From Acidimicrobiaceae bacterium (GTDB lineage: Bacteria; Actinomycetota; Acidimicrobiia; Acidimicrobiales; Ilumatobacteraceae): a DNA stretch of 64,000 bases. The stretch lies in contig JADKGZ010000003.1 in NCBI GenBank assembly GCA_016722025.1, forward strand, positions 124,001 through 188,000, given 5' to 3'. The position numbers were made by a program, and so were the translations under genes. This document shows positions 1 through 8,466 of this stretch, one piece after another; position 1 is the first letter of the stretch; every line of letters begins with the position of its first letter. The notes beneath the pieces are model-generated. The model was not told where the DNA came from and did no database searches. It worked only from the letters and a program-made list of their open reading frames with translations.

Positions 1-2
1 GT

Positions 3-2603
3 CACCGAACCACCTGCATCGTGGGCTTCCGCACCGCCGAGCACAGGTTCTGGGAGGACAGGTTAGCCCAGTGGGCAGACGAGCTGATCGTGTGCACCGA
101 CGATGGCAGCGCCGGCCGCGCCGGTCTGGTCACCGCCGCACTCGCAACGGTTGTCGACGCCGCGCGACCAGAACAGCTACCAGACCTGGTCGTGGCCATC
201 GGCCCGATGGTGATGATGCGCGCGTGTGCCGAGGTCACCCGCGCCGCGGGCGTGCATACGGTTGCCTCGCTGAACACGATCATGGTCGACGGCACCGGCA
301 TGTGCGGTTCGTGTCGCGTCACTGTTGACGGCCAGACACGCTTCGCCTGCGTCGACGGCCCCGACTTCGACGCGCATGCGGTCGACTTCGACGAACTGCT
401 GCTGCGCAACCGTCGCTTCGACAGCGAGGAACGCGCTGCCGCGGCCGACTACGAGCACCGCTGCCAGGTGGAGGAGACCCTCTTCGTGCAGGGCAGGCGC
501 ACCTACAAGAAGCTGCGCGAGATCGAACCCACGAAGGTGCCGATGCCCGAACGCGACCCGGAGGTGCGGTCACGCACGTTCGACGAAGTGACGCTGGGTT
601 ACTCGTTGTCCGAGGCGCTACGCGAGGCCGAACGTTGCCTGCAGTGCAGCCGCCCGACCTGCATCAGCGGTTGCCCGGTCGCCATCGACATCCCGCGGTT
701 CATCCGCCACCTGCTGGTGAAGGACATCGATGGCGCGTTGAGTGTGATTCGCGAGGCGAACATCCTGCCGTCGGTCTGCGGCCGCGTCTGCCCGCAGGAG
801 ACCCAGTGCGAGGCCCAGTGCGTCATCGCCCGCAAGATGGAGCCGGTTGCCATCGGCCGGCTCGAACGCTTCGTCGGCGACCACGGCACCGTGGCCACCC
901 CCGCGATCGCTGCGTCGCACGGCACGCGCGCGGCGGTGGTCGGTTCCGGCCCCGCCGGTCTGGCGTGCGCGGCAGACCTTGCGCGGGCTGGCGTCGACGT
1001 GACGATCATCGAGGCGCTGCACGTGGCCGGCGGCGTGCTGCGCTACGGCATTCCGTCGTTCCGCCTGCCACGCGACATCATCGATCGCGAGGTCGCGGGC
1101 TTGGTCGACCTCGGCGTGCACATCGAGACCGACAAGGTGGTGGGCCGCACGTTCACCGTGCACGACCTGCTCACCAGCCGCGGCTTCGATGCCGTCTTCC
1201 TCGGGGTGGGTGCGGGCGCGCCGTCCTTCCTTGGCATTCCGGGTGAGAACGCGGGCAGGGTGATCAGTGCCAACGAGTTCCTCACACGCGTGAACCTGAT
1301 GGGCGGCGATCGCTTCCCCGACATCGACACGCCGGTGGGCATCGGCACCGACGTGGTGGTCATCGGCGCCGGCAACACCGCGATGGATTGCATGCGCGTC
1401 GCTCGACGCCTTGGCGCCGACGTTCGCTGCGTGTACCGCCGCAGCCGTGCAGAGGCCCCCGCACGGGCCGAGGAGCTGCGCCACGCCGAGGAGGAAGGCG
1501 TGCAGTTCCTCTTCCTGCACAACCCGGTGGAGGTGCTCACCGACGAGGCCGGCCTTGTGAGGGGGCTCCGCGTGGAACGCATGGAGCTGGGCGAGCCTGA
1601 CGAGCGCGGCAGGCGCCGGCCCACGTCGACCGGCGAGATCAGCGACATCGTCTGCGACACGGTCGTGGTCGCGCTGGGCACCAATCCCAACCCGATCCTC
1701 ACCCGCAACACTGCCGGTTTGGCACTCGACGATCGCGGCTACGTGGCGGCCGACCCGGTGAGCCAGGCGACGAACCTGCCCGGGGTGTTCGCCGGTGGCG
1801 ACATCGTCACCGGCGGTGCGACGGTGATCCTCGCGATGGGCGCGGGGCGACGAGCCGCCGCCGCGATGCTGGAGTACCTCGACTCCGGCACTGCCGCGCA
1901 CTCCACCGTCGCCGAGCCGGCCGGGGGTCGGTTGTGCCCTCGTTGCCGTCGGCCCACCGAGAGCGACGGCGATGGCGACGAGGGTGTGTGCTGCGCGGGC
2001 AGCACCCTGTCGTGGCGTTGCACCGGTTGCTCGAAGCGCAGCGAGGGGTTCGCGTTCCCGTACGGCCGCTGCCCCGCTTGTGGCGGTGTGCTCGAGGTCA
2101 TCGACGAGGCAATGCCAAGCGACACGGCACTCGACGACAGCGCAGTCGACGACACGGCACTCGACGGGGCCGCCCTCGAAGCCGTACGGCACGCATTCGA
2201 GATCGAGCTGGGTGGGCGCGACTTCTACACCGCCGCCGCCGCTCACACCACCGACGCGGCACTGCACGACATGTTCGGCCGCCTGGCGAAGATGGAGCAC
2301 GAGCACATCGACACGCTCGTGCGCCGATACCACCTGGCACCGCCCGCCGGCGCCGAGGGAAACCTACACCCCGGCGTCTTGCAGGCAGGCGGCGACGAGA
2401 CCCCCGACGACCCGTTGGAACTGCTGGAGATGGCGATCACGCTCGAGCGCCGCGCCGAGCAGTTCTTTCGGGACCGCATCGACGAGGCGGCACCTGCAGC
2501 ACAAGCCCTCTACCGCGAGCTGGCGGCGGAGGAAGGCGAGCACATCGCGCTGCTGGTGACGGAGCTGGCGGCGCTGCGCGGCAACCGACGCGGCCTGCTC
2601 TGA
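3..2603 (+). CDS. NfnA-NfnB-like flavoprotein fused to zinc ribbon and rubrerythrin domain (5' partial)
   Basis: The frame is open to the window edge, so the start is missing. The visible 866 residues begin in the C-terminal part of a ferredoxin-NADP reductase/DHOD electron-transfer subunit (NfnA-like). Cys101, Cys104 and Cys116 lie in GTGMCGSC and FACVDGP, which in this family bind a [2Fe-2S] cluster. Residues of about 205-625 are the NfnB/GltD-like half: two cysteine sets for [4Fe-4S] clusters (C212, C215, C220, C224 and C259, C263, C269, C273), an FAD motif GSGPAG near 314 and an NAD(P)H motif IGAGNTA near 452. A zinc ribbon with CPRC, CTGC and CPAC pairs follows (about 645-705). The end is a ferritin-like domain (about 726-860) with diiron motifs MEHEH and EEGEH. 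Nfn enzymes bifurcate electrons between NADH, NADPH and ferredoxin; the fused rubrerythrin suggests peroxide reduction, which is inference. A simpler glutamate-synthase-like oxidoreductase is the alternative. Confidence 0.85.
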   Translation, partial: HRTTCIVGFRTAEHRFWEDRLAQWADELIVCTDDGSAGRAGLVTAALATVVDAARPEQLPDLVVAIGPMVMMRACAEVTRAAGVHTVASLNTIMVDGTGMCGSCRVTVDGQTRFACVDGPDFDAHAVDFDELLLRNRRFDSEERAAAADYEHRCQVEETLFVQGRRTYKKLREIEPTKVPMPERDPEVRSRTFDEVTLGYSLSEALREAERCLQCSRPTCISGCPVAIDIPRFIRHLLVKDIDGALSVIREANILPSVCGRVCPQETQCEAQCVIARKMEPVAIGRLERFVGDHGTVATPAIAASHGTRAAVVGSGPAGLACAADLARAGVDVTIIEALHVAGGVLRYGIPSFRLPRDIIDREVAGLVDLGVHIETDKVVGRTFTVHDLLTSRGFDAVFLGVGAGAPSFLGIPGENAGRVISANEFLTRVNLMGGDRFPDIDTPVGIGTDVVVIGAGNTAMDCMRVARRLGADVRCVYRRSRAEAPARAEELRHAEEEGVQFLFLHNPVEVLTDEAGLVRGLRVERMELGEPDERGRRRPTSTGEISDIVCDTVVVALGTNPNPILTRNTAGLALDDRGYVAADPVSQATNLPGVFAGGDIVTGGATVILAMGAGRRAAAAMLEYLDSGTAAHSTVAEPAGGRLCPRCRRPTESDGDGDEGVCCAGSTLSWRCTGCSKRSEGFAFPYGRCPACGGVLEVIDEAMPSDTALDDSAVDDTALDGAALEAVRHAFEIELGGRDFYTAAAAHTTDAALHDMFGRLAKMEHEHIDTLVRRYHLAPPAGAEGNLHPGVLQAGGDETPDDPLELLEMAITLERRAEQFFRDRIDEAAPAAQALYRELAAEEGEHIALLVTELAALRGNRRGLL

Positions 2604-2626
2604 TGCGCAGCCCACTCGGCGGGCGT

Positions 2627-2654
2627 GGCTCACCTGTTCGCGATCAGGTGAGCC
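2627..2654. terminator. Hairpin between convergent genes
   Basis: A perfect 10-bp stem (GGCTCACCTG / CAGGTGAGCC) with an 8-base loop sits at the meeting point of the rightward Nfn fusion and the leftward ltrA gene, whose stop codon lies in the left arm. No T-tract follows on either side, so it is a candidate bidirectional terminator or RNA-end stabiliser, not a proven one. Confidence 0.5.
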
Positions 2655-3796
2655 AACTCGCCACCGCGGAATCGTCGCCAGGTGATCGCTTGCATCACAC
2701 CCAGCACCACTGCGATCGAACCGACCACCACCAGCCCGGGCAGCCGGTGGCCCACGGCGCACAGGCCGGCGGCGACCGCGATGGCTGCGAAGCGCTCGCG
2801 AGCCACGCGATGCACGGCTCGATACTGGAAGGCCAACAGACCCCCCACGAAGAACGCGATCGACAGCGCGAGCAACCAGCGATCGTCGACGGTGAGATGC
2901 CCCTCGGGGTGCGGCACCAGATGCTTCACCACGACGGCGTAGAGGATGAGGCCGAAGACGACCGGAACGTGGCCGAACGTGTACAGATCGCGGGCGAACA
3001 CGCCGCGGCGCGCTCCCTGCAGCGAGCGCAGGAGGTGCTCGCCGACGATCGGTATGAACGCGAAGTAGGTCCACCACAGCATGCACGCGACGCTCACGGC
3101 CACGATGATGGCCAAGGCGGTGAGTCGGTCGAGACGGATCTCACTGGCCGCTGCGCCGGCGGCGACCAAGACCTCGCCGAGCGAGATGATGACGAACAGC
3201 GAGTGGCGTTCGGCGAAGTGCACCGGGTTGATCGCCCACTCGCCACTCGCCGCACGGAGGCCGCCGATGAAGTTGAGCAGCGCAGCGCCCACCCACAACG
3301 CCACGCGTGCGCGGTCGTGCACGAACGCACCGACGAGCACCACCACCGGCGCGACGGTGGCCAGGCTCGCGTAGCGGATGAACGCGGGCCGCAGCAACGG
3401 ATCGACGAGGGACACGCTTCCCTGCATGCCCAACACCAGCAGCTGAACACCCATGTAGGCGGCAGCGAACCACACGCCGCTGCTGTCGAAGGCGTCGGGG
3501 ATGCTGATGGTCATGATGAGCGTGACCGGGATGCAGCCGAGCACCAGCACTCGCGTGCGGGCGGTGCGCTGCAGATCGATGGCGCTGCCGGCCCACGTGA
3601 ACTGCGACCACTGCCACCACACGAGCAGCGCGATGAGGAAGCCCTTGGCGGTGCCGGTACCCGTGGGGTGATGACTGATGAGCGATGCGATCTGGGTGAC
3701 TGCGAACACGAAGACGAGATCGAGGAACAGCTCGAGGTTGGTGGCGTGGCGCTCGTCCGCTCCCGCTGTGGTTCCCGATGCGACGACCTCGCTCAC
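2630..3796 (-). CDS. LtrA-family membrane protein
   Basis: 388 residues, start GTG at 3796 (VSEVVASG). It overlaps the stop of the hisD-like gene as GTGA, which suggests translational coupling. The protein opens with the typical LtrA segment ERHATNLELFLDLVFVFA and continues as a chain of about ten hydrophobic helices ending near residue 375. LtrA was named from a Listeria low-temperature mutant; its biochemical role is not established. A longer reading frame upstream exists but runs antisense inside hisD and lacks LtrA similarity, so the GTG is preferred. Family assignment is secure, function is not. Confidence 0.85.
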   Translation of the reverse strand: MSEVVASGTTAGADERHATNLELFLDLVFVFAVTQIASLISHHPTGTGTAKGFLIALLVWWQWSQFTWAGSAIDLQRTARTRVLVLGCIPVTLIMTISIPDAFDSSGVWFAAAYMGVQLLVLGMQGSVSLVDPLLRPAFIRYASLATVAPVVVLVGAFVHDRARVALWVGAALLNFIGGLRAASGEWAINPVHFAERHSLFVIISLGEVLVAAGAAASEIRLDRLTALAIIVAVSVACMLWWTYFAFIPIVGEHLLRSLQGARRGVFARDLYTFGHVPVVFGLILYAVVVKHLVPHPEGHLTVDDRWLLALSIAFFVGGLLAFQYRAVHRVARERFAAIAVAAGLCAVGHRLPGLVVVGSIAVVLGVMQAITWRRFRGGELAHLIANR

Positions 3797-5118
3797 ACGG
3801 CGCCTCGCTGCTGGGCTGCGTTGGCGTGCGCCGGGAAACCTTCGTGCGAGCTCATCGCCAGGATGGTGGGTGTCATGCGCGCCAGCGCGGCGGCATCGGC
3901 CCTGGCGATGGCCGTGCGCTTCAGGAACGTCTCGGCCGTGATGCCGCTGCTGACATGAGCGAAGCCGCCGGTTGGCAAGCTGGCCGGGCAGCCGATGACG
4001 AAGTTGCCGGCACTGAACAACGTCTGCTGCCCGATGAGGATCTCGCCGGCGTTCACCAGGCGCGCCAGCAGTTCGGCCTCGGCAGCGGGAGCTACCGCGA
4101 CCTGCAGGTGTTCGGGTGCCCAACGGTTGGCGACGTCGGCCGCCTCATCCAGGTCGCCCACGAGCACGCAACCACCGTTGCTTCCCAACGCCGCACGAGC
4201 CGCTTCGGCGCGAGCAGCGGGCAAGGTGGCGAGCTGCCGCTGCAACTCCACGTCGATCGCGTCGGCGAGCACGGCGCTGGGCGTGATGAGCAGCACCGCG
4301 CTGTCGGTGCCGTGCTCGGCTTCGTTCAACAAGTCGGCCGCCGCCCAGCGAGCATCTGCGCTGTCATCGGCGATGACCACGCTCTCGGTGGGGCCCAGGA
4401 TCATCATCGTCGCCACTCCATAGCGCTGCATCTCCACCTGCGCACATGCCACCGGCGGGCTGCCGGGACCGACGATCTTGCGCACTCGCGGAATGGTCTC
4501 GGTGCCGAACCCCAGCGCGGCGACGCCGGCGGGGCCGTTGACCCGGAAGACGTCGGTGATGCCCAGCTTGCGGCACACGACGAGGACCGCGGGGTCGATG
4601 CGACCGCTGCCGTCGGGCATGGGGGGCACCACCAGCGCGAGCGTGGGCACCCCCGCGACCGTGGCAGGCACCGCCAACTGGTAGGCGACACTGGGGTAGC
4701 TGGCCTTCCCGCTGGGCACGAAGAGGCCGGCGCTGGTGATGGGCGTGACCTTCTCACCGACGGTGAGGCCGGGCTCGCTCTCGAAGCTCCAATCGGCTGC
4801 ACGCAACATCAGCTGTTCGTTGAATGCGCGCAGGTGGGCGATTGCGTCGTCGATCGCAGCATCCACCTCCGCATCGACCCGCGCGTCGGCCAACTCGCCG
4901 GCGGTGGCACGCAGTTGGTGAGGCTCCAGCGACACCTTGTCGAAGTCGCGCAGCGCACGACACACGGCCTCGTCGCCATTGGCACGCACATCGTCGATGA
5001 TGCGACCGATCGCGGCCTTCAGTTCCGCATCGAAGATGGCAGTGAGCCCGCGATCACAGAGCGCCTGACGGTCGGCCTCGCTCATCGTGGCCCAGGTCAT
5101 CCGTCGCATCACCGGCAT
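3793..5118 (-). CDS. Histidinol dehydrogenase-family protein with altered zinc-site residues
   Basis: 441 residues, about the normal HisD length. The catalytic pair equivalent to E. coli Glu326/His327 is present in APEHLQV (E336, H337), and the C-terminal histidine is present in EGFPAHANA. Other key positions differ. The Gln ligand in the usual QAEH motif is Glu here (EAEH, E266), with His269 kept. The Asp of the GDY motif is Asn (GNF, N372). The NH of the NHxLPT motif is lost (CPASLPT). The usual GPGNxYV stretch reads GPGSPPVA. No other his gene is nearby; neighbours are ltrA (4-base overlap) and an amidase 21 bases upstream. It probably oxidises a different amino-alcohol or alcohol using NAD; that is inference. 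A TAGCGT box 8 bases before the ATG may give it its own leaderless promoter. Confidence 0.8.
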   Translation of the reverse strand: MPVMRRMTWATMSEADRQALCDRGLTAIFDAELKAAIGRIIDDVRANGDEAVCRALRDFDKVSLEPHQLRATAGELADARVDAEVDAAIDDAIAHLRAFNEQLMLRAADWSFESEPGLTVGEKVTPITSAGLFVPSGKASYPSVAYQLAVPATVAGVPTLALVVPPMPDGSGRIDPAVLVVCRKLGITDVFRVNGPAGVAALGFGTETIPRVRKIVGPGSPPVACAQVEMQRYGVATMMILGPTESVVIADDSADARWAAADLLNEAEHGTDSAVLLITPSAVLADAIDVELQRQLATLPAARAEAARAALGSNGGCVLVGDLDEAADVANRWAPEHLQVAVAPAAEAELLARLVNAGEILIGQQTLFSAGNFVIGCPASLPTGGFAHVSSGITAETFLKRTAIARADAAALARMTPTILAMSSHEGFPAHANAAQQRGAV

Positions 5119-5126
5119 GGCCGATG

Positions 5127-5132
5127 ACGCTA
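5127..5132 (-). promoter_or_regulatory. Candidate -10 box of leaderless hisD-like transcript
   Basis: TAGCGT on the minus strand, 8 bases before the ATG at 5118. It matches the TANNNT-spacer-start pattern seen before many genes here. It would let the hisD-like and ltrA genes be transcribed separately from the amidase. Confidence 0.35.
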
Positions 5133-5139
5133 CCGGCGC

Positions 5140-6591
5140 TCACAGCGAAGGGCGGCGAGCGAACCAGGGGTCGGCCTGCTCGAGTTGCGCGGCCAGTTGC
5201 AGCAGCGTGAGGTCATCGCCGGCGCGGGCCATCAGGTGCGTGCCCACGGGAAGGCCGTCGTCGTTCCACCACAGCGGCACCGACATGGCCGGCTGGCCGG
5301 TGCCGTTCGCCAACGCGGTGAAGGGCGAGTAGTGCAACACGTGATTCAGCCGGTAGTCGAGGAAGTCGGTCCACCCGTCGGCGCGGTCCGAGCAGAAGCG
5401 ACCGAGCTCGGCCGGCGGCTCGCCCAACGTGGCAGTGAGCAGCATGTCGTACGACGGGCCCGTAGGTGACAGGAAGCGAGCCATCTCTCGCCCCAGCGCG
5501 TGCACGACATCGATGGATTCGAGGTAGTCGGCCCCGGAGATCGTGGCACCCAGCTCGCAGGCGAGGCGAGTGACGCGTTCTGTGTCGTCGGTGGTGGCCG
5601 GGCGACCGAGCGCCGCCTGCCCCGACCGCACGGCGAGCTGCGTACCGCAGGCGACGATGCTCGACCACGCGTGCATGAAGCGAACGATGTCGATCGACGG
5701 ATCGACCGGTACCAGCTCGTGGCCGAGCGCCTCGCACAGCCGCGCCGTGTGCTCGACAGCAGCAACGCAGTCGGCGTGGATCGCAGCACCGGTGAACGAA
5801 CGGGTGCTGACGGCGATGCGCAGGCGGCGTGGCGGCCGAGCCAGGGCCTCGGTGAACGTACCCGGCAACGCCGGTGCGTAGTACGGCGCCCCCAGGTCCG
5901 GGCCGACCGTTGCATCAAGCAGCGCTGCTGTGTCGCGCACGCTGCGAGTGAGGAAGCCGTCGATGGCCATGCCCGCCCAGCCTTCGCCGCTGGCCGGCCC
6001 GTCGGGCAGCAGCGCACGGGTGGGCTTCATGCCGAACAGGCCGCACGACGACGCCGGGATGCGCACCGAACCACCGCCGTCGCTGCCGTGCGCGACCGGA
6101 GTGACACCGGCGGCCACCGCCGCGGCCGACCCGCCACTGGAGCCACCGGCGATGTGCTGTTGCTGCCACGGGTTGCGCGTGGGCCGGCCGTACACCTTGG
6201 CTTCGGTGGTGGGCCCGATGCCGAGCTCGGGGCTCGCGGTGCGACCGAACGTCACCAACCCGGCTGCTCGCAGCCGGGTGTACAACTCGCTGTCGTAGCC
6301 GTAGCGATGCTCGCGGAACAACCCGGAACCCATCGACGTCGGGAAGTCGATGGCTTCGCAACCGAGGTCTTTCAGCAGGAAGGGCACGCCGGTGAAGGCG
6401 CCCGCCGGCAGACCCGCTGCGATCGACGCACGGGCGACCGCCTCCTGCACGTCGACGACGGCGCCGAGGCCGTCGGTGGCCACGGCCTGGGCGAGGGCGG
6501 TGTCGAGCAGCTCGGCCGCTGACACTTCGCCACCCCGGATCAACGCCGCGAGCCCCAGCCCGTCGAAACCCACGTACTCATCGATGCGCAT
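5140..6591 (-). CDS. Amidase signature family enzyme
   Basis: 483 residues, full length for the GatA/amidase signature family. The Ser-cisSer-Lys triad is visible: Lys in LLKDLG (about residue 73), the first Ser in GGSSGGSAAAVAAG (about 152) and the second in DGGGSVRIPAS (about 175). These enzymes hydrolyse amides in the cytoplasm. There are no gatB or gatC neighbours, so a role in Gln-tRNA formation is unlikely; a catabolic amidase is more probable. The start is ATG 6591, preceded by a GAGGA ribosome site. It heads the leftward group amidase / hisD-like / ltrA and is divergent to a peptide-type ABC operon 126 bases away. Substrate unknown. Confidence 0.88.
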   Translation of the reverse strand: MRIDEYVGFDGLGLAALIRGGEVSAAELLDTALAQAVATDGLGAVVDVQEAVARASIAAGLPAGAFTGVPFLLKDLGCEAIDFPTSMGSGLFREHRYGYDSELYTRLRAAGLVTFGRTASPELGIGPTTEAKVYGRPTRNPWQQQHIAGGSSGGSAAAVAAGVTPVAHGSDGGGSVRIPASSCGLFGMKPTRALLPDGPASGEGWAGMAIDGFLTRSVRDTAALLDATVGPDLGAPYYAPALPGTFTEALARPPRRLRIAVSTRSFTGAAIHADCVAAVEHTARLCEALGHELVPVDPSIDIVRFMHAWSSIVACGTQLAVRSGQAALGRPATTDDTERVTRLACELGATISGADYLESIDVVHALGREMARFLSPTGPSYDMLLTATLGEPPAELGRFCSDRADGWTDFLDYRLNHVLHYSPFTALANGTGQPAMSVPLWWNDDGLPVGTHLMARAGDDLTLLQLAAQLEQADPWFARRPSL

Positions 6592-6717
6592 CGCGTCCTC
6601 GTCGATTCTGGTCGGCGAACAGGGGCCGCGCGTGTCGGAGCACAGCTCGCAACGCCGATTCGGCGGGGTTATGGTACGCCCGGCGAGTCATTGGTTCGCC
6701 ACTCATTCCTTGGGGGT

Positions 6718-8409
6718 ATGACGATGAAGGAACAACACGACCTGTGGTTGCCTGCGGGCATCGGGCGTCGGCAACTGCTGCTCGGCGCGGGTACCGCCAC
6801 CGTGCTGGTGGCGTGCGGTAGCGACGACTCCAGCTCGGGGGCCACGACTCCCACCACCGGCGCCACCACTGCCGAGACCACCGGCGCCACCACCGCCGAC
6901 ACGACGGGCGCCACCACCGCCGAGACCACTGCCACGACGGTCGCCGCCGCCGGTCAGAAGGGCGGCACCCTGCGCGTGGGCGTCGTGGGCAGCACCAACG
7001 ACCTGATGGACGGCCAGTACATCGTCGCTCGCGCCGACCAGGCACGCATGGTCACCGGCTGGGAGCCCATCGCCAACTACGACGACGACTTCAACATCGC
7101 CTTCAACAACAGCCTCGCCGAGGAGATCGAAGCCAAGGCCCCCGACCTCTTCGTCGTGCGACTGAAGCAGGGCATCGAGTTCCACAACGCGAAGACCGTC
7201 GGCGCGGAAGACCTCATCTACTCGTTCAATCGGCTCATCGACCCTGCGCTGGGCATCGCTCCCGCCCTGTCCGAGTTCCTCGACGCCAACAGCTTCAAAG
7301 CCCTCGACGACCGCACCGTGGAGATCTCGCTGCTCAAGCCCAGCGTGGCGTTCCTCAACGGCATGGCCGACTACGGCGCCAACATCGTGCCCGTCGACTA
7401 CGCCCGTTTCGACGGCGACCCCACCACGCAGATCGGCACCGGCGCGTTCAAGTTGAAGAGCTTCACCCCCGGCTCGGAGAGCGTGCACGTGCGCCACGAG
7501 AACTACTGGGGCACGTCGTTCCTCGACGAGGTGCAGATCATCGACTTCTCCGATCAGTCGGCCCTGGTCAACGCACTCACCTCGGGCGACATCGACGTCG
7601 CCATCGACATCCCCTACGCGCAGGCAGGGGCGATCGAGTCCAACGGCGACCTCGTGCTGCTCGAGTCGGCCGCCGGCAACTGGCAGACCATCACCATGCG
7701 AGTCGACGTCGCACCCTTCGACGATGTGCGCGTGCGCCAAGCCATGCGCCTCATCGTCAACCGCGAGGAGATGGTGCAGCGCGTGCTGTCCGGCCACGGC
7801 CGCATCGGCAACGACATGTACGGCGTGCTCGACGGGTCGTACCCCAAGGACTTCGCACAGCGCGAGCAAGACATCGACACGGCCAAGCAGCTGCTCAAGG
7901 ATGCCGGCCAGGAGAACCTCGAGATCGAGCTGTTCGCGCCCGACGACACCGCCGGTCTGCCCGAGTACGCCACGGCCTTCGCCGAACAGGCCAAGGCAGC
8001 GGGCATCAACGTCACCGCCACGGTGCTCGACGGCGGCACGTACTGGGGTGCCGAGTACACCCAGCGGGCGTTCGCCACCAGCTACTGGAGCACCAGGCCC
8101 TACCTCAACCAGGTGGCACAAGGCGCGCTGCCCACGGCCACCTACCCCGAGACCCACTGGCCGCCCGCCGGCTCGAACTTCGAAGACCTGTACAACCAGG
8201 CCATTGCCGAGGTCGACCAGGAGAAGCGATACGCGATCATCCGCGAGATGCAGCAGATGGAGTACGACGACGGCGGCAACATCATCGCCTACTTCCAGAA
8301 CCTCATCGACGGTCACGCCGCGTCCGTGCAAGGCGCCGTGTCGCGACCGAACCTGCTCAACTTCGACCACTTCGGCCGCGGTTGGAAGAACATCTGGCTC
8401 GAGCAGTAG
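6718..8409 (+). CDS. ABC transporter substrate-binding lipoprotein, family 5 (oligopeptide/dipeptide type)
   Basis: 563 residues. The start is ATG 6718, with a GGGGG ribosome site 2-6 bases before it; a TTG further upstream in frame is less likely. The N-terminus has a twin-arginine-like R17-R18 followed by a hydrophobic stretch and lipobox LVAC (Cys33), so it is an exported lipoprotein. A Thr/Ala-rich linker with repeated TTGATTAE-type units (about 40-75) precedes an SBP_bac_5 domain beginning KGGTLRVGVVG. It feeds the two permeases and double ATPase downstream. A TATGGT sequence at 6670 could be the -10 of the operon, but no clear -35 is visible. Ligand unknown; the family binds peptides, nickel, sugars and opines. 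Confidence 0.9.
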   Translation: MTMKEQHDLWLPAGIGRRQLLLGAGTATVLVACGSDDSSSGATTPTTGATTAETTGATTADTTGATTAETTATTVAAAGQKGGTLRVGVVGSTNDLMDGQYIVARADQARMVTGWEPIANYDDDFNIAFNNSLAEEIEAKAPDLFVVRLKQGIEFHNAKTVGAEDLIYSFNRLIDPALGIAPALSEFLDANSFKALDDRTVEISLLKPSVAFLNGMADYGANIVPVDYARFDGDPTTQIGTGAFKLKSFTPGSESVHVRHENYWGTSFLDEVQIIDFSDQSALVNALTSGDIDVAIDIPYAQAGAIESNGDLVLLESAAGNWQTITMRVDVAPFDDVRVRQAMRLIVNREEMVQRVLSGHGRIGNDMYGVLDGSYPKDFAQREQDIDTAKQLLKDAGQENLEIELFAPDDTAGLPEYATAFAEQAKAAGINVTATVLDGGTYWGAEYTQRAFATSYWSTRPYLNQVAQGALPTATYPETHWPPAGSNFEDLYNQAIAEVDQEKRYAIIREMQQMEYDDGGNIIAYFQNLIDGHAASVQGAVSRPNLLNFDHFGRGWKNIWLEQ

Positions 8410-8415
8410 GCCGCT

Positions 8416-8455
8416 CGGTGTGTGGCGGCCGGCCCAGCCCGGCTGCCACACACCG
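8416..8455 (+). promoter_or_regulatory. Strong intercistronic stem-loop after the binding-protein gene
   Basis: A 15-bp stem with one G-U pair (arms at 8416-8430 and 8441-8455, 10-base loop) begins 6 bases after the binding-protein stop and ends 11 bases before the permease start. Such hairpins in ABC operons often stabilise the upstream mRNA or partly terminate, so that binding protein exceeds permease. There is no T-tract. Confidence 0.6.
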
Positions 8456-8466
8456 GCACGCTTCTC

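Noticed and set aside
618..2333. 571-residue minus-strand open frame
   Set aside because: Antisense shadow of the Nfn fusion; Gly/Ala/Arg/His-rich with no family motif. Long open antisense frames are expected at 70% GC.
1934..3958. 674-residue plus-strand open frame overlapping the Nfn end and ltrA
   Set aside because: Crosses two genes with strong family evidence and shows no domain.
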